Below are positions 12,586 to 24,423 of a stretch of 64,000 bases of DNA, piece after piece. Origin of the DNA: Molossus alvarezi (lineage: Eukaryota; Chordata; Mammalia; Chiroptera; Molossidae); contig CM073888.1 of NCBI GenBank assembly GCA_037176705.1, positions 44,150,810 to 44,214,809 of the forward strand, read 5' to 3'. A program made the translations under genes and the position numbers. The stretch's first letter is position 1, and the number at the start of each line of letters is the position of its first letter. A model generated the notes under the pieces. It saw only the letters and a list, made by a program, of their open reading frames with translations, did not search any database and had not been told where the DNA came from.

Positions 12586-12705
12586 CATTTAACCCTACAC
12601 TGAGGTAGAAGCTGTTATTATTTTCTCCACTATAGCTAAGAAAAGTGAGGTAGAGAAATATTGAGGTGGCAGAGACAGCAGTGGTCAAACACGCATGTCA
12701 ACCCA
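12586..12705 (-). repeat. MIR SINE fragment
   Basis: 'aaccctacactgaggtagaa' followed by 'ttattattttctccactata' and an 'agagaaatattgaggtggc' block matches the central MIR region in reverse orientation. Confidence 0.5.
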
Positions 12706-12739
12706 GCCAGGTTGGTTTCTGAGGATGTGTCTTACTCAT

Positions 12740-12930
12740 TCCAGACCTTAATCCCTCTGTAATAAATGAAGCCTAGTCCCTGCCCCTGAAGGAGCTTCCA
12801 GTCCAGTAATGAACCCAGACAACAATTACAAAGTAGTATGATATGTGCCATATTAGCTATACAAGGTACAGGACTACAAAGGAGAAATTAGATTTCCAGG
12901 ATAGTAGAAAAGGCTTTGCAAAAAAGTGAC
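12740..12930 (-). repeat. L2 LINE fragment (tentative)
   Basis: 'ctgcccctgaaggagcttcc' followed by 'agtccagtaatgaacccaga' resembles the L2 reverse-strand phrase about amounts of gain 'ggagcttacattctagtg'. Diverged. Confidence 0.4.
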
Positions 12931-15214
12931 ACCTACTTGGTTATAATAAATAAAATTTATATTTGAAATTCTATTTAAACAAATTTCATGCACCTTAAAT
13001 AGTTGCTTCTGGTCACCAAGCAATGATTTATAACATCAAGCTATAAATTACTTGATTCTGGGGTACAGAATTAACCTAGGAAATAATTACATTTTTAAAA
13101 ACACAACAGAGATTAAAAGAATAAACTAAATCTTTGAAAATGCAATAACCTGTAACCATTCCTACAAACAAAACAGGAATGATGGTGAAAATTTAGAAAC
13201 CACAACTCAAAGGTTCATGTACTTGAACAAGGTAATAATACAAAAAGTTGATGAAAAATTGAAATGGGACTGGGTTTTGTTAGTCTCAGTGTAATTTTCC
13301 ATTCAGTGTTCTATATATTCTAACCCAAACTTGGTTATAATAGATGGAAATGATGTTAAACAAGGTCTCTCATAGTTATAGAAGGAAAAGTCTTGGCTTA
13401 CGGACTGAGTAATTCACCTTAGAGTGAATCTTATGCTACAATAAGCAAATCTAGATGTTTTGATTTCAAAGGAACAGGAAGTAGGCTCCATTTGTTCATA
13501 ACTGAAAGTGACAAGTTAATTTAATAAGTAACAAGTAGGTTGAAAGAAGGAATATAAATAGGACTCATTAGGGAAAATATTACCATTCAATCAGTTTTAA
13601 TGGGCTTTTTCATACTCCAAAGAATTTAAGGTACCAGATTATTCCTATGAAAATGTGGAGAAACATAAATCAAACAGATTGAAATTTTAATTTTTGAAAC
13701 AACATTGAGCAAAGAATAATATCTGTGTTAGTCCATTAGATTGAATTATATTTGGCTCACTGGTCAGGCAATAAATTACCTTGTTTACAACACTAATTTA
13801 TTTGTGAGAAAATGGCATTAAGCGTGAGGAAAGACCCAACAGAATCAGAGCAAAGTTCTTCCCTGAAAGAACACTGCTGAGGTGTTTTTGGGGGTTTCCC
13901 TTGCCCCAGCTCCACCTAGCCAATCCTACTTATTCTTCAAATCTCAGTTTCTAAGCCATGATTCTCATAATCATCTGTTGATGTCTTCTTTGTGCTCCTT
14001 CAGTACATTGTTGCCTTTCACTCTCTTTAAATTTGTTTGCATTTATCAACCCCACCTAAAGCACAATGTTAGTATATAATCACACCATTTAGAGCTGGAA
14101 GGAAACAAATATTCTTTGGTATAATAGCAGGGTCTAGTAGTAGATCTCAGACAGAACCTGAAGATTAGGGTAGATTTAGGGTAGGGTTATTTGGCTGGTA
14201 GTGCAGGATGAAAACACGGGCATTCTACAGTGAATTTTAAAAAATTGAGCATCTTCAAAATTTTGATTTCTCAATGACCAGATACAGATTTATATGTATA
14301 CTCACATGGGGCTATGAAAAGAATCTCCTGTTTGTACCACCTCTTTCTGGCAGCCTTGGAGAAATAAAGAAGTGGCATAATGAGCAACCATTTAGTTATT
14401 CATAGTGAATGTTACAAATGTCTGGGATAAATTGGATTATATAATTGATGTGTGCTGTGTCACATGACACACATGTGACATGAGAGGCCCATATTATAGC
14501 AACATTTTGTTCTCTCACATATCATAGAAGCCACTAATAGAAATCATGCCTTTTCAGTTGGGTGTTGACTACATATATAACCTCATTACTAGATAGAGAT
14601 TTTTTTTTTGAAGTGTTCAGTTGTTTTTAAACCATTCTATGTTTCCATGATTTGCTAGATGAGAGTCTGGTTTTGTTTTGGGTGTGGGAGGATATGGAAG
14701 GAGGATGTAAGTTCTGCGGGGAAGTGAGAAACAGTCAGTGGAGGGAAATGGGATGGCAGCCAAATGCTGATAGCCTGGAGAGCTAGATTTAGCCTTTGGG
14801 AGAAATTGGTGCTTCAGAACATTTCATGAATGACTTGATGAGTTTCTAAAAATAAGGAGAACAAGTTTGGTATTGTGTTAATAACACCTTGAGTAGAACT
14901 GGTGGGAGATCTTGCCTGACCCTCACTCTACCATGAACTTTGTACTGTTTTGGGTACTCTGAGGACTCAAACATTACCAATAGATGGCCTGGAACTCATC
15001 ATTCTCAGGAAGGACACTGACTAAAGTTGTGTTGAGGCTCCTTAGCGAGTAGATACCATGAAAAAAATAGAACATTTTTTGAAGAGAACATTTGAGATGT
15101 CTTCCTACTCTACCATCTGGGGATATCAAAAAATAATAGGCTATGGAGACTTGGCAGGGTTGCAGCCCAGGATCCTGGGTGAGCAAGGGAATGAATGGTA
15201 AGAGCCTTCATAAC
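12931..15214. other. No recognisable feature
   Basis: Long AT-rich stretch with no repeat, gene or RNA that I can support. A near-palindrome 'tgtgtcacatgacaca' occurs at about 14,456-14,471. Confidence 0.4.
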
Positions 15215-15370
15215 TGGGCATTTATGGGGCCTTGTTTGTTTTCATAGGCTGGTGAGAGCATTTGGGTTATGTTCATTCAAGAGATAATGAAACTGGGATC
15301 ATGAGACCCCCCCAAATGATCTGCCTAGGATTTCATGGCAAGCTAACAGCAGAGCTAAAACTGACTCCTC
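15215..15370 (-). repeat. MIR SINE fragment (tentative)
   Basis: 'gagataatgaaactgggatc' then a 'atctgcctaggatttcatgg' block then 'agctaacagcagagctaaaa' follows the reverse MIR core. Diverged. Confidence 0.35.
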
Positions 15371-15538
15371 TCCTCTTATCCTGGGAGACTATAGCATTAA
15401 TATGGGGTTGCTGGATCTAATAGAATAATTCTTTCCTCTAGTATTTGTATACCCATGTAAATCACTAAAAGCTTTGATTTTCTGATATGAATAACTATAA
15501 ACCATGTGTAAAATGAGTTTATTATTAAATTAACATAA

Positions 15539-15820
15539 CACACTTAGCAAGGATGTGGAGAAAAGGGAACTCCTGTGCACTGTTGGTGGGAATGCAGATT
15601 GGTGTAACCTTTATGGAAAACAGTGTGAAGGTTCCTCAAAAAATTAAAAATGGAATTGCTCTACGACCCAGTGATTCCATTTCTGGGTACATATTTAAAG
15701 AAACCAAAATACTAATTTGAAACAGTATATGCACCCCTGTGTTCATTGTATCACTATTTATAATAGCCAAGACATGGAAGAAACCCAAGTTCCCATCAAT
15801 AGATGACTGGGTAAGGAAGA
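15539..15820 (+). repeat. L1 ORF2 3'-end fragment
   Basis: 'gcactgttggtgggaatgca' then 'cctcaaaaaattaaaaatgg' then 'atttataatagccaagacat' and 'cccatcaatagatgactgg' are characteristic of the segment encoding the L1 ORF2 C terminus. It stops abruptly where the HAL1 starts. Confidence 0.8.
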
Positions 15821-16237
15821 GGTTGGTGCAGCTTATGCCTGGTGACCCTGGAGAGAACACAGGCAGTGGCTGACCTTTCCCTAGAGCCAGCACACCCAGT
15901 GGACAACTTCAGACCACATCAAAACACCACCACCCAACCACTTCCACAAGTGACACTTGTGGGTACTAGAGCCCTGATGAACTAAGTCTTGCTCTGTGTG
16001 GTGGGTTCCTATACAGATGATCCTCCAAAGTAGTCAGAGGCCAGTGGTCAGTGGGCACAGCCAGTCCTTGCAGCTGATCAGCCTGAGAAAATCCCTTCCA
16101 TTGATGTGCCAACAACAATTAAGACTCAATTACAATAGAAGGGTGTATAGTCCACACTGGGGGTGTTCCTCAATGGCCCAGCTAGGGTGATCAGAGAGGC
16201 TATGTCACTGAATCCTACAGGACACCTACAACAATAG

Positions 16238-17510
16238 ATGACCCTACGAAGCCTAGGAGACATAGTAACTCTACCTAATGCACAGAAACAAACACAGGGA
16301 AGCAGCCAAAATGAGGAGACAAAGAAACATGCTCCAAATGAAAGAACAAAACTCCAGGAAAAGAATTTTAAAAAAATGAATATAAGCAATCAATCTGATG
16401 CAGAGTTCAAAACACTAGTTATAAGGTTGCTCAAGGAACTTGGTGAAACATTCAAGGAACTCAGTGAGACCTTCAAGGAACTTAAGGGAACTTAGTGAGA
16501 ACATCAACAACATAGAAAAGGACCAGTCAGAAATGAAGGATGCACTAACTGAAATAAAGAATAATTTATAGGGAATCAATAGTAGAGTAGGTAAAGTCAA
16601 GAAGCAAATCATCGACTTGGAATATAAGGAAGCAAAAAACACCCAATCAGAACAGCAAAAAGAAAAAAGAATTAAAAAAAAAAAAAGAGGATAGTGTAAG
16701 GAGCCTCTGGGACAACTTCAAGCATGCCAACATTCGCATCATAGGGGTGCCTAAAGGAGAAGAGTGAGAACAAGAAATTGAAAAACTATTTGAGACAATA
16801 ATGACAGAAAACTTCCCTAACTTGATGAAAAAAACAGACATACAAATCCAGGAAGCAAAGAGAGTCCCAAACAAGATGAACCCAAAGAAGTCCACACCAA
16901 GACACATCATCATCAAAATGCCAAAGGTTAAATACAAAGAGAGGATCTTAAAAGCAGCAAGAGAAAAGCAGTTCATTACCTACAAAGAAGCTCCCATAAG
17001 ACTGTCACCTGATTACTCAAAAGAAACTTTGCAGGCCAGAAAGGAGTAGCAAGAGATATTCAGGTGATGAAAAGAAAGGACCTACAACCAAGATTACTCT
17101 ACCCTGCAAAGCTGTCATTTAGAATCAATGAACATATCAAGCGTTTCCCAGATAAGAAAAAGCTAAAGGAGCCCTGGCCAGTTTGGCTCAGCGGTTAGAG
17201 CGTCGGCCTGCGGTCCGCAGAGACCCGGGTTCAGTTCCCACTAAGGGCACGTACTTCAGTTGCAGTTTGTCCCCGGCCCTGGTTGGTCGTGTGGGTGGCA
17301 GCCACTCGATGTGTCCCTTCACGTCGATGGTTCTCTCTCTCTCTCCCTTCCTCTCTCTCCCTCCCACTCTATCTGTACAAAAAATGGAAAAATATCCTCA
17401 GGTGAGGATAAAAAAATAAAATTAAAAAAAAAAAAAAAGAAAAAGCTAAAGGAGTTCATCACCACCAAATCAGTATTATATGAAAAGCTGAAGGAGAAGA
17501 ATAACAAAAA
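16238..17510 (+). pseudogene. HAL1/L1 ORF1 protein, broken
   Basis: Frames that together resemble the L1 ORF1 RNA-binding chaperone. There is an N-terminal coiled-coil-like part with repeated 'KELSETFKEL'-type heptads (to 16,495), where a stop interrupts it. The conserved RRM and C-terminal domain follows, with '[11 protein letters not shown]', '[20 protein letters not shown]' and '[16 protein letters not shown]'. After an in-frame stop at 17,047, 'FPDKKKLKE' runs up to the SINE and 'FITTKSVLYEKLKE' resumes beyond it. At least three stops and the SINE make it non-functional. In the parent family the protein trimerises and coats the element's RNA. Confidence 0.8.
17171..17436 (+). repeat. VES SINE inserted in HAL1
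   Basis: Full-length VES with intact A- and B-box-like motifs and a mixed A-rich tail. It is flanked by a perfect 17-bp duplication, 'aagaaaaagctaaagga', at 17,154 and 17,437. Removing it and one duplicate rejoins the ORF1 reading, so it is younger than the HAL1. Confidence 0.95.
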
Positions 17511-18140
17511 TATGAACAATAAAATGGCAATTAATACATATCTATCAACAATTGAATCTACAAACAAAATGAGCAAACTGATCAGAAACAGACTCATAGA
17601 CACAGAGAACTTTTTCTTGCTTGCCAGATGGACGGGGGTTGGGGGGCCAGGTGAAAAAGATGAAGGAATTAAGAAGTATAAATTGGTTGTTAGACTGATG
17701 AACCTCAAAGGGAAGGGCAGAGGGAGGGTGGGAAGAGATAAACCAAAAAACTTCTATGCATATATGCATAACCAATGGACACAGACAATAGTGTGGGAAA
17801 GGCAGGAGGGGAGTAGGATTGGAGAGGAGGGGGGTCAATGGGAAAAAAGGGGGGACATCGGTAATGGGGAGCTGGGTGAAAAAGGTGAAGGGATTAAGAA
17901 GTACAGATTGGTATTTACTAACAGTCACAGGGATATGAAGTGTAACATATGGAATATAGTCAATAATATTGTAATAACTGTGTATGGTGCCAGGTGGGTA
18001 CTAGAAATATCAGGGGGACTAATTTGTAAAGTTATGATTGTCTAACCTTTACACACCTAAAGGCTATACACCTAAAACTAATACAAGATAATATTGAATG
18101 TAAACTGTAATTGAAAAATTTTAAAAATTAAAAATAACAC

Positions 18141-18739
18141 ATTATTCTTGAGATTCAAAAAAATCTTAAATAGAATTTCTGACCTTCATTTTCACAGAGA
18201 TATTTGATTTTAATGATGCTTCATATTACAACACCGTCAAGGTAAAAAAATTTCTTGACATGAATTCACATTCATCTTACCTGCTGTGGCCTCAGAGTCA
18301 TGTGCTGTGTGTCCTTGCACCTGCGTTTACAGTCTTCCCCTTTGGCACAAAGTCACTCCTTTCCATCTCCAGTGTGCCTCCTTCTGGTGCTTTCTTCAGA
18401 TTGCTTTCTAATTCCTACTTTTTATTTGATAAGGGCTAGGAAATCAGTTGGAAAATGTGTGAATTGCACATAAATGGAGACTTAATAGGCTCTGAAAGAG
18501 CACCTGTGGCCTCTCTTAGACGTTGAATACAGTAGCTTTAGTGCTTGGCTTAAATGGTCTTTGGCTGCTCGGAAAAGTTGACCCAGGAATTTCTACCATT
18601 AGATTGCATCCCAGAAGATTGAGCTACTAAAATAAGTGATTTTCACCTAAGAAAAGTATTGCCAGATGGACATAATGCCCTGTATCCGCCTGGTTGCTAA
18701 ATACTACAAAAATTCTAGGATGGAAAGCTGGATTATACA
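18141..18739. other. No recognisable feature
   Basis: Intergenic, moderate GC, no supported repeat or gene. Confidence 0.4.
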
Positions 18740-18918
18740 ATATGCCATTATGATGTTAATTGCAACAAAATAAAATTTGGAGATTATTTAAACCTCTACA
18801 ATTAAAGAATGGTTAAATAAATTATGTTACCCTCACCGAATGGATATTTATAGCTTTAAAATATATCTATAAGGTATTAGGTATAACATGGAAAAGTTTT
18901 TTTGTTATCAAATAAAGT
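18740..18918 (+). repeat. Old L1M/HAL1-like 3' fragment
   Basis: 'aagaatggttaaataaatta' followed by 'tgttaccctcaccgaatgga' and 'ggtataacatggaaaag' resembles the ancient L1M or HAL1 3' segment. Confidence 0.45.
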
Positions 18919-19035
18919 TACGAGGACTTAGCTCATCTTTACTGAACACCTGCTACATGTCCAGCAGGGTTCCCAGTGCTTTACCTGCAGGAGCATCTCA
19001 ACCAGATGGGGAATGTACTTTACAGAATGGGACTA
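18919..19035 (-). repeat. MIR fragment (tentative)
   Basis: 'tttactgaacacctgctaca' followed by 'gttcccagtgctttacctgc' matches the reverse MIR end ('gagcacctactatgtgcc ... gtgctttac'). Confidence 0.45.
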
Positions 19036-20124
19036 GAAATTCACCTAGATATTAAATAGTGATCGTCTCCAACTAATAATACAGTTATGAATGGTCTTAT
19101 TTTATATAATGAGCACATATCATTATACTAATGAGGAAAATATTTGTATTTTTAGGTTGACTATCTTTCAAAGAGATCCCAGGTCATACAGAACAACAGC
19201 TGAGCAGATTTTTATCTCATCTCCCCTGGATGCAGGACACAAAGATCCAAAGCAGATGAGTTTGAGGTTTCTTACATATATTTTGTGATCCCAGAGCAAC
19301 TAGTCAACAAAGGTATGTCTTTATACTATTCTATCTCCTCTATAACCCAGTGCAGTAGTAACTCAAAAGGCCCATTTCAGATAGCCGGCTTTGACATACG
19401 CATACTCAAACATTTGTAGTTTGCTGTGATGGACTTTTTTTCTTAGCAACTTTCAAGTATATAATACAATGTTGTTATCTGTAAACTTCGGAGATGGTGT
19501 GTGCACTCTGACATGTGAAGGAGGAATCAATTATAACAAAGGAAGGGCCACTAGTCCTGAGGCCAAAGACATTAAGGAAACTGTCTCAGGAAAAAATATG
19601 ATGAACAGGTAAATGTTGGATCCATAAATCTGACGTGCTTAGATAACCTTCATTCCCTCTTCATCCCATGCCAATCTCTGATGCCAACAATATTACTAGG
19701 AAACCTTCTGTTGGCTGGACCAGGATGATAATATCTGAGCACACTTGATCGATCTTAATGCAGAGAAACAATTAACCGTTACATGCCTTCTAATTCTGTT
19801 GTAATCAGAAGTACCACCTATGAAGTATTCTTGCCCAAAATCAAACTAAATCTGTTCTTTTTGTGTGTGTTTGAAATTTGCTATAATAAAAATTTTTAAG
19901 GAATATTGGTGAGTTGACTGAAACCTTAGGAAGGCTCAAAGCAAAACTGCCAGCAACAGAACTGTCTGAGCAGGGAAGAGTCATGCTCTGTGTCTCTCCA
20001 TAGTTTCCCCCAAAAGCTCCCTTCCTGTCTTCCTCACCTGGAAAACTACTATTCAATCTCAACACTTAACTGAGGCGTCACTACTTCAGGTATCCTACCT
20101 TAATTCTTCCCCCCAACAGCAATA
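19036..20124. other. No recognisable feature
   Basis: Intergenic sequence with no supported features. Confidence 0.4.
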
Positions 20125-20335
20125 TAACATGGTATTTAAGAACACGGTTCATGAGTTCAAACTAATGTCTCCGTGACAGGTAATTTAATCAGCCTGTGTC
20201 TCCGTTTCCTCATGTATAAATTGGGCATAACTTCCCATAGGGCTAGTAAGAAAATTGAACAACATACTATATACAAAAGTGGTTTGAATTGTTCCTGGAA
20301 TATCGTAAGCACTCTATATAAGTGAGCTAGTTTCT
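20125..20335 (+). repeat. MIR SINE, near full length
   Basis: Contains 'tatttaagaacacggttcat', then the core 'cagcctgtgtctccgtttcc', then 'tcatgtataaattgggcata', ending 'ggaatatcgtaagcactcta'. All MIR blocks are in order. Confidence 0.65.
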
Positions 20336-21694
20336 TTATAAGATTAAATAAAAGTTCTTAGTTTTGTGGTCCCTGTGTTCCATGACCTACCCAAAAGTGT
20401 GGAAGTTGTACACTGGTTTACAGCAAGTCTCATGCACTTATCTTTTGGTTGGACAAAAGAAAACTTAAACCATTACTTTGACTCCCTTGCACCTAAGGCT
20501 TTGCATGCAAGCTCTGTTCACAGACAAGACTTGAAGAACAGACATCAGTGGCAGGTCATCATCCTATCCCTTCCAGGCAGTCTCTGCTAGCAAACATCAC
20601 CTTGGCAATGATTTCAGATTCCTCGGTATACAGCTTGGAGGAAGCAGCAACATCTTGAGCCGGATTCCTGAAGGTAGAGGCTCTGAGCAGCGATGAGTAT
20701 CCCTCTTTGGTTTCCTGGGTGTCCAGAGGCAAAGTCACAGTGACAGCAGAGCTGGCAGTCTCGACTTGGCGCAGCCGTTATGTGGCCTGGAGGGTGGTAG
20801 CTTTCCTGTAGGTCAGTTCCCTGTTGATAATGGGACATTTGAGGAATGATCACTGAAAATAGTTTTATCCTCCATGAGCAAGTTCAGACTAGATTATATT
20901 ATCTCTGATACACTCAGCAATAGGGGCTCCCACTTCATTTCTGACTTTTGCAAATAATAGCAATAAAATTATCCTAAGTTTTTTTAGATCCATGTCTCAT
21001 TCTAAACTGCCTTTATTTCAGAATATAAGCAAAACTGAGCATATTTTGAGGCCTGATGGAAATAAGACTAAAGAGATCTATTTAGTATGAAAAATGAGTA
21101 GAGGATAAGGGAGCTATTATAAGTGGCATTGGTGACAATATTTTGTATAGTGAATAGAACCATGCCTGCTGTATTGGCAGTGATAAGAGACCCCAGGCAC
21201 AGATAATAGTACCACCATATCAATATGACAAGGCAGTATCAGTGTAGGTGTCTCCCAGAATCAGTAGTGCTGGCCCCTGCACTTGGCCTAATATAGGTGG
21301 TGCACACAAAAGACATCATCAGCAACCCACAGTGAAAGAGGAAGCATATAACAGATGTCATAGGGTACCACCTGTAAGAACCTTTTAAGCAGGCGTATCA
21401 AGGACATAAGTGTCAATGCAGAGTGGTCGGTGGCAAAGCCAAAGAAATCTCTCTTCTTTTTAACTGCTGTTGTTGTTATTATTTTGCCCTCCAGATTGGA
21501 GTAACCTGGGAAACATAGTTTACTTATAGAAGAATGACCTCATTTCTGAATGCAGATATCTTTAATGACAAATTTAGAATTAACCTGGTGACATTCTTCC
21601 CCCCGCCCCCAGCAAGCAAACACTGCCAGTTCATGGGTATAGAAACATGCAGTTTTTATGTGTAATACAATTTTAATGAGATCATTTATATTAA
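20336..21694. other. No recognisable feature
   Basis: Intergenic. The part at 20,490-20,870 is GC-richer than its surroundings but matches no gene or repeat that I recognise. Confidence 0.35.
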
Positions 21695-21778
21695 CATATA
21701 TCAGAAATTTCTAAGATTTGTTGTATGCATATAGTTATAATTCTACCTGCAGCTCCCTCCTCTGTTTCTTTAAATACA
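21695..21778 (+). repeat. Local direct duplication, copy A
   Basis: About 85 bp including 'ttctacctgcagctccctcc' recurs at 21,959-22,047 with few differences. The intervening 180 bp is not repeated. Confidence 0.8.
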
Positions 21779-21958
21779 GACAGTCCAGAACAAAGATAGT
21801 CAATGCTTTTGCCCACAATGGAGAGTTGTCTTGTAAAGGAGAAAGAAAGAAATGAAAGGGGGAGGGGGATTCAGCATTTGAAAGATGTTTATATATATTC
21901 CAAAGGGAACAAATTGCCTCTAGAGATAAAATGTTGTCTAAATTAAACTTGTTCATAT

Positions 21959-22047
21959 ACATATACTAGAAATTTCTAATATTTATTGTATTCATATAGT
22001 TAAAATTCTACCTGCAGCTCCCTCCTCTGTTCCCTTTTTTAAATGCA
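21959..22047 (+). repeat. Local direct duplication, copy B
   Basis: Second copy of the segment at 21,695. It shares 'agaaatttctaa', the tract 'catatagtta', and the block 'ttctacctgcagctccctcc' followed by 'tctgtt'. It matches no repeat family that I know. Confidence 0.8.
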
Positions 22048-22080
22048 GTTTACCTTCTGCCTGTTAAAATAATTCATCTT

Positions 22081-22308
22081 GCCCAGCTGGTGTGGCTCAG
22101 TTGGCTGAGCATCCTCCTGTGCACCAAGAGGTCACTGGTTCCATTCCTGGTAAGGGCACATGCCCAGGTAGTGGGCTTGATCCCCAGTAGGGGGCGTGCA
22201 GGAGGTAGCTGATCAATGTGTTTCTCTCATTGATGTTTCTGTCTCTCTCTCCCTCTTCCTTCCCCTCTCTGTAAAGTCAATTTTTTTAAAACATATTTAA
22301 AATAATAA
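22081..22308 (+). repeat. VES SINE, older subfamily
   Basis: Head 'ggctcagttggctgagcatc', with 'caccaagaggtcactggttc', then a CT tract and a short A-rich tail. Flanking duplications 'aataattcatctt' lie on both sides. Confidence 0.9.
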
Positions 22309-22667
22309 TAATAATTCATCTTGACATCATTGTTTTATTCCAAAAATTTCAGGGGATTTTCTTTGGATAACTTCATTTCTATTAACTAAAATTTTTCTTT
22401 CTGCTAAGTTAAAAAAGCTACAATGTCAGAGCAAAGAGCACAAACTCTATTACAAAAATTGTATAAATTTCATCAAACCCTCAACATTTATTTTAATCAC
22501 AAGATAGCTTGCAAGCCTATAGTATTTTTAGTTTAAACTGGAAAATTGGCCCGTATCTTTCAGATATTGTTTTTCTTGGCTGACTTTATCACACGTCTTG
22601 CACATAGCTCCATACATACTTGTGGAATGAACCACAAACTTGATCAAAATGTTCTCATAGTAACTTT

Positions 22668-22812
22668 TTTATTTTAGAGAGAGAGAGATTTGTTTTTCCC
22701 TTTATTTTTGCATTCATTGGTTGATTCCTGCATGTGCCCTGACTGGGGATTAACCCACAACCTTCACGCATCAGGAGGATGCTCCCGCCAACTGAGCTAC
22801 TCATCCAGAGCT
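22668..22812 (-). repeat. VES SINE, partial
   Basis: Reverse orientation: an 'agagagagaga' tract, then 'cctgactggggattaaccca', ending with the head 'actgagctactcatccagag'. 'ctcatagta' on both flanks suggests the target duplication. Confidence 0.8.
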
Positions 22813-22865
22813 CTCATAGTACCTTTTATTTATTTGTTATTTAAATGTCAGCGAACAGTCCTATT

Positions 22866-23099
22866 TTTTTTTTTTTAATTTTTTATTTTTTGAGATAGAG
22901 TAGGAGGGAGAGAGAGGGAGAGAAGGAGAGAGAGAAACATCGATGTGAGAGAAACACATCGACTGGTTGCCTCCCACACGACCCCAACAAGGGTCAGGAC
23001 AAACTGCAACCGAAGTATGTGCCTTTGACAGGAATCAAACCCCGCAACTCATTGGTCCAAGGGCCAACACTCTAACCGCTGAGCCAAACCGCCCAGGGC
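22866..23099 (-). repeat. VES SINE
   Basis: A T-rich start is followed by 'agagaaacatcgatgtgaga', then 'gttgcctcccacacgacccc', then the head 'ctgagccaaaccgcccaggg'. Full length in reverse orientation. Confidence 0.92.
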
Positions 23100-23149
23100 T
23101 CATAGTACCTTTTAAGGCAATAAGCAAAAATAGTTCTATCAAAGACTAT

Positions 23150-23395
23150 TTTTTGTCTATATCTTTATTGTTGAAAGTATTACAGATATCCCTCTTTTCT
23201 TTCCCCATTGACATCCCCCTCCCTGCTCCCGCCACCACCCCGCACCACCTTCATCTCATTGTTGTCTGTGTCCATTGGTTATGCCTATATGCATATAAGT
23301 GCTTCAGTTTTTCTCTTCCCATCCCCTCATCCCTCTTCCCTCTGCGATCAGTCAGTCTGTTCCCTACTTTCATGTCCTATCAGAAACTACTGAGT
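23150..23395 (-). repeat. L1 3' UTR fragment, 5' truncated
   Basis: 'ttgttgaaagtattacagat', then a pyrimidine-rich part, then 'gtccattggttatgcctata' and 'tgcatataagt', ending 'cagtctgttccctac'. This is the reverse complement of the bat L1/HAL1 3' UTR also found at 25,668, 35,210, 41,880 and 42,728. Confidence 0.8.
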
Positions 23396-23469
23396 TGGCT
23401 GTGCTGGTATTACCACAGTGTTAGGGATACAGCTTGTTATCTGGTCACAAGGAAAGTCCATTTGAGCAG

Positions 23470-23565
23470 AAACTCTGTTTTGCTCATAGATGGTGCCATC
23501 ACTAAAAATAGTGATAAGCACATAGTCATCGTTCAATACTTATTTGTTAAGTGAATAAATGAGTG
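23470..23565 (+). repeat. L2/MIR 3' tail (tentative)
   Basis: 'gataagcacatagtcatcgt' followed by 'tcaatacttatttgttaagt' and 'gaataaatgag' resembles the shared L2/MIR end. Confidence 0.5.
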
Positions 23566-24423
23566 CTTAAGACCAACCACCAGATTCTTGCTACCTTCAG
23601 GATAAAGACAAAGTTCTTCATTATTGAGTACTTAGCTCTCAGTAGCCTCTCTAACTATATCTCGAGACCACTATTTTCTGTCCTGTGAAGCAGAACTGCT
23701 TTGCCCCAGGACAATGCTTGGACAATCCAGATCACATTTACAAAGAATCTTTTGCTTGGCTACCAAAATAGACAAATCACCATGTTGTGGATAGATTTCA
23801 TTGGATTAATTTTCTGAAGGCAAACTTATCCCCAACCTCTTATAGGACACTTTTCCAAACATCTTTGTATCAGTCTGGGGAACTTAAGTGGTGCTGAGAT
23901 AACAAATAATTCTAAAATCATTAGTGGCCTATAAAACCTGACGTTAGTTTTGCTCACTCACAGCACATGCCCACAGCTGATCAACAGCGGGGCTCTGTGC
24001 ATAGTAACGACCCTCCGTCCAGCAACACACACCGAGGAAACAGAAAAGTAGCCAGAACATGCCAGTCACAGTGACAGATGAAAAAGAAAATGGCAAAGAA
24101 TATCCTGGTCCTAAGCTTCTACCTGGAAGTGCCACACAACACATCTCAACATTTCAGTTGCCAATGGACATTATTCATCAAGCCAAGAATGCACAATTCT
24201 TCTCTAAAGAGGAGATGCAAATATTGGTAAAGAGTAATGCATTCTACCACCACATGTACTGAAAAACAGAATGTAGAATAAATTAAATAAGTCATTTAAT
24301 GACATCTGGGTCTGAACACAAGTCATCCCTCACCCAGAGTACAAAATAAAAAGACCAAAATATACGGTGGAGAAATATAGCCTCAAAGTTCTTTTCACTG
24401 GAAAAAAAAAAAAAAAAAAGCAA
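23566..24423. other. Mostly unassigned; possible decayed LTR at 23,875-24,060
   Basis: 'gagataacaaataattctaa' and 'agcacatgcccacagctgat' hint at a reverse MLT-like LTR, too weak to name. The rest is unassigned. Confidence 0.3.

Larger units (their letters stand above)
15821..18140 (+). mobile_element. HAL1 retrotransposon (ORF1-only L1 relative)
   Basis: The order is a non-coding 5' part, a decayed L1-type ORF1 (about 16,238-17,510), and directly an L1/HAL1-type 3' UTR with 'gtcaataatattgtaataac' and an A-rich end. There is no reverse transcriptase region between ORF1 and the 3' UTR. This is the defining structure of HAL1 ('half-L1'), a non-autonomous family known in mammals and reported young in bats. 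A VES SINE splits ORF1 at 17,171-17,436. An internally deleted ordinary L1 would look similar. Confidence 0.75.

Noticed and set aside
17260..18045. 261-codon open frame as a possible gene
   Set aside because: It starts in a VES and runs through the end of HAL1 ORF1 into the HAL1 3' UTR; it is only a chance fusion.
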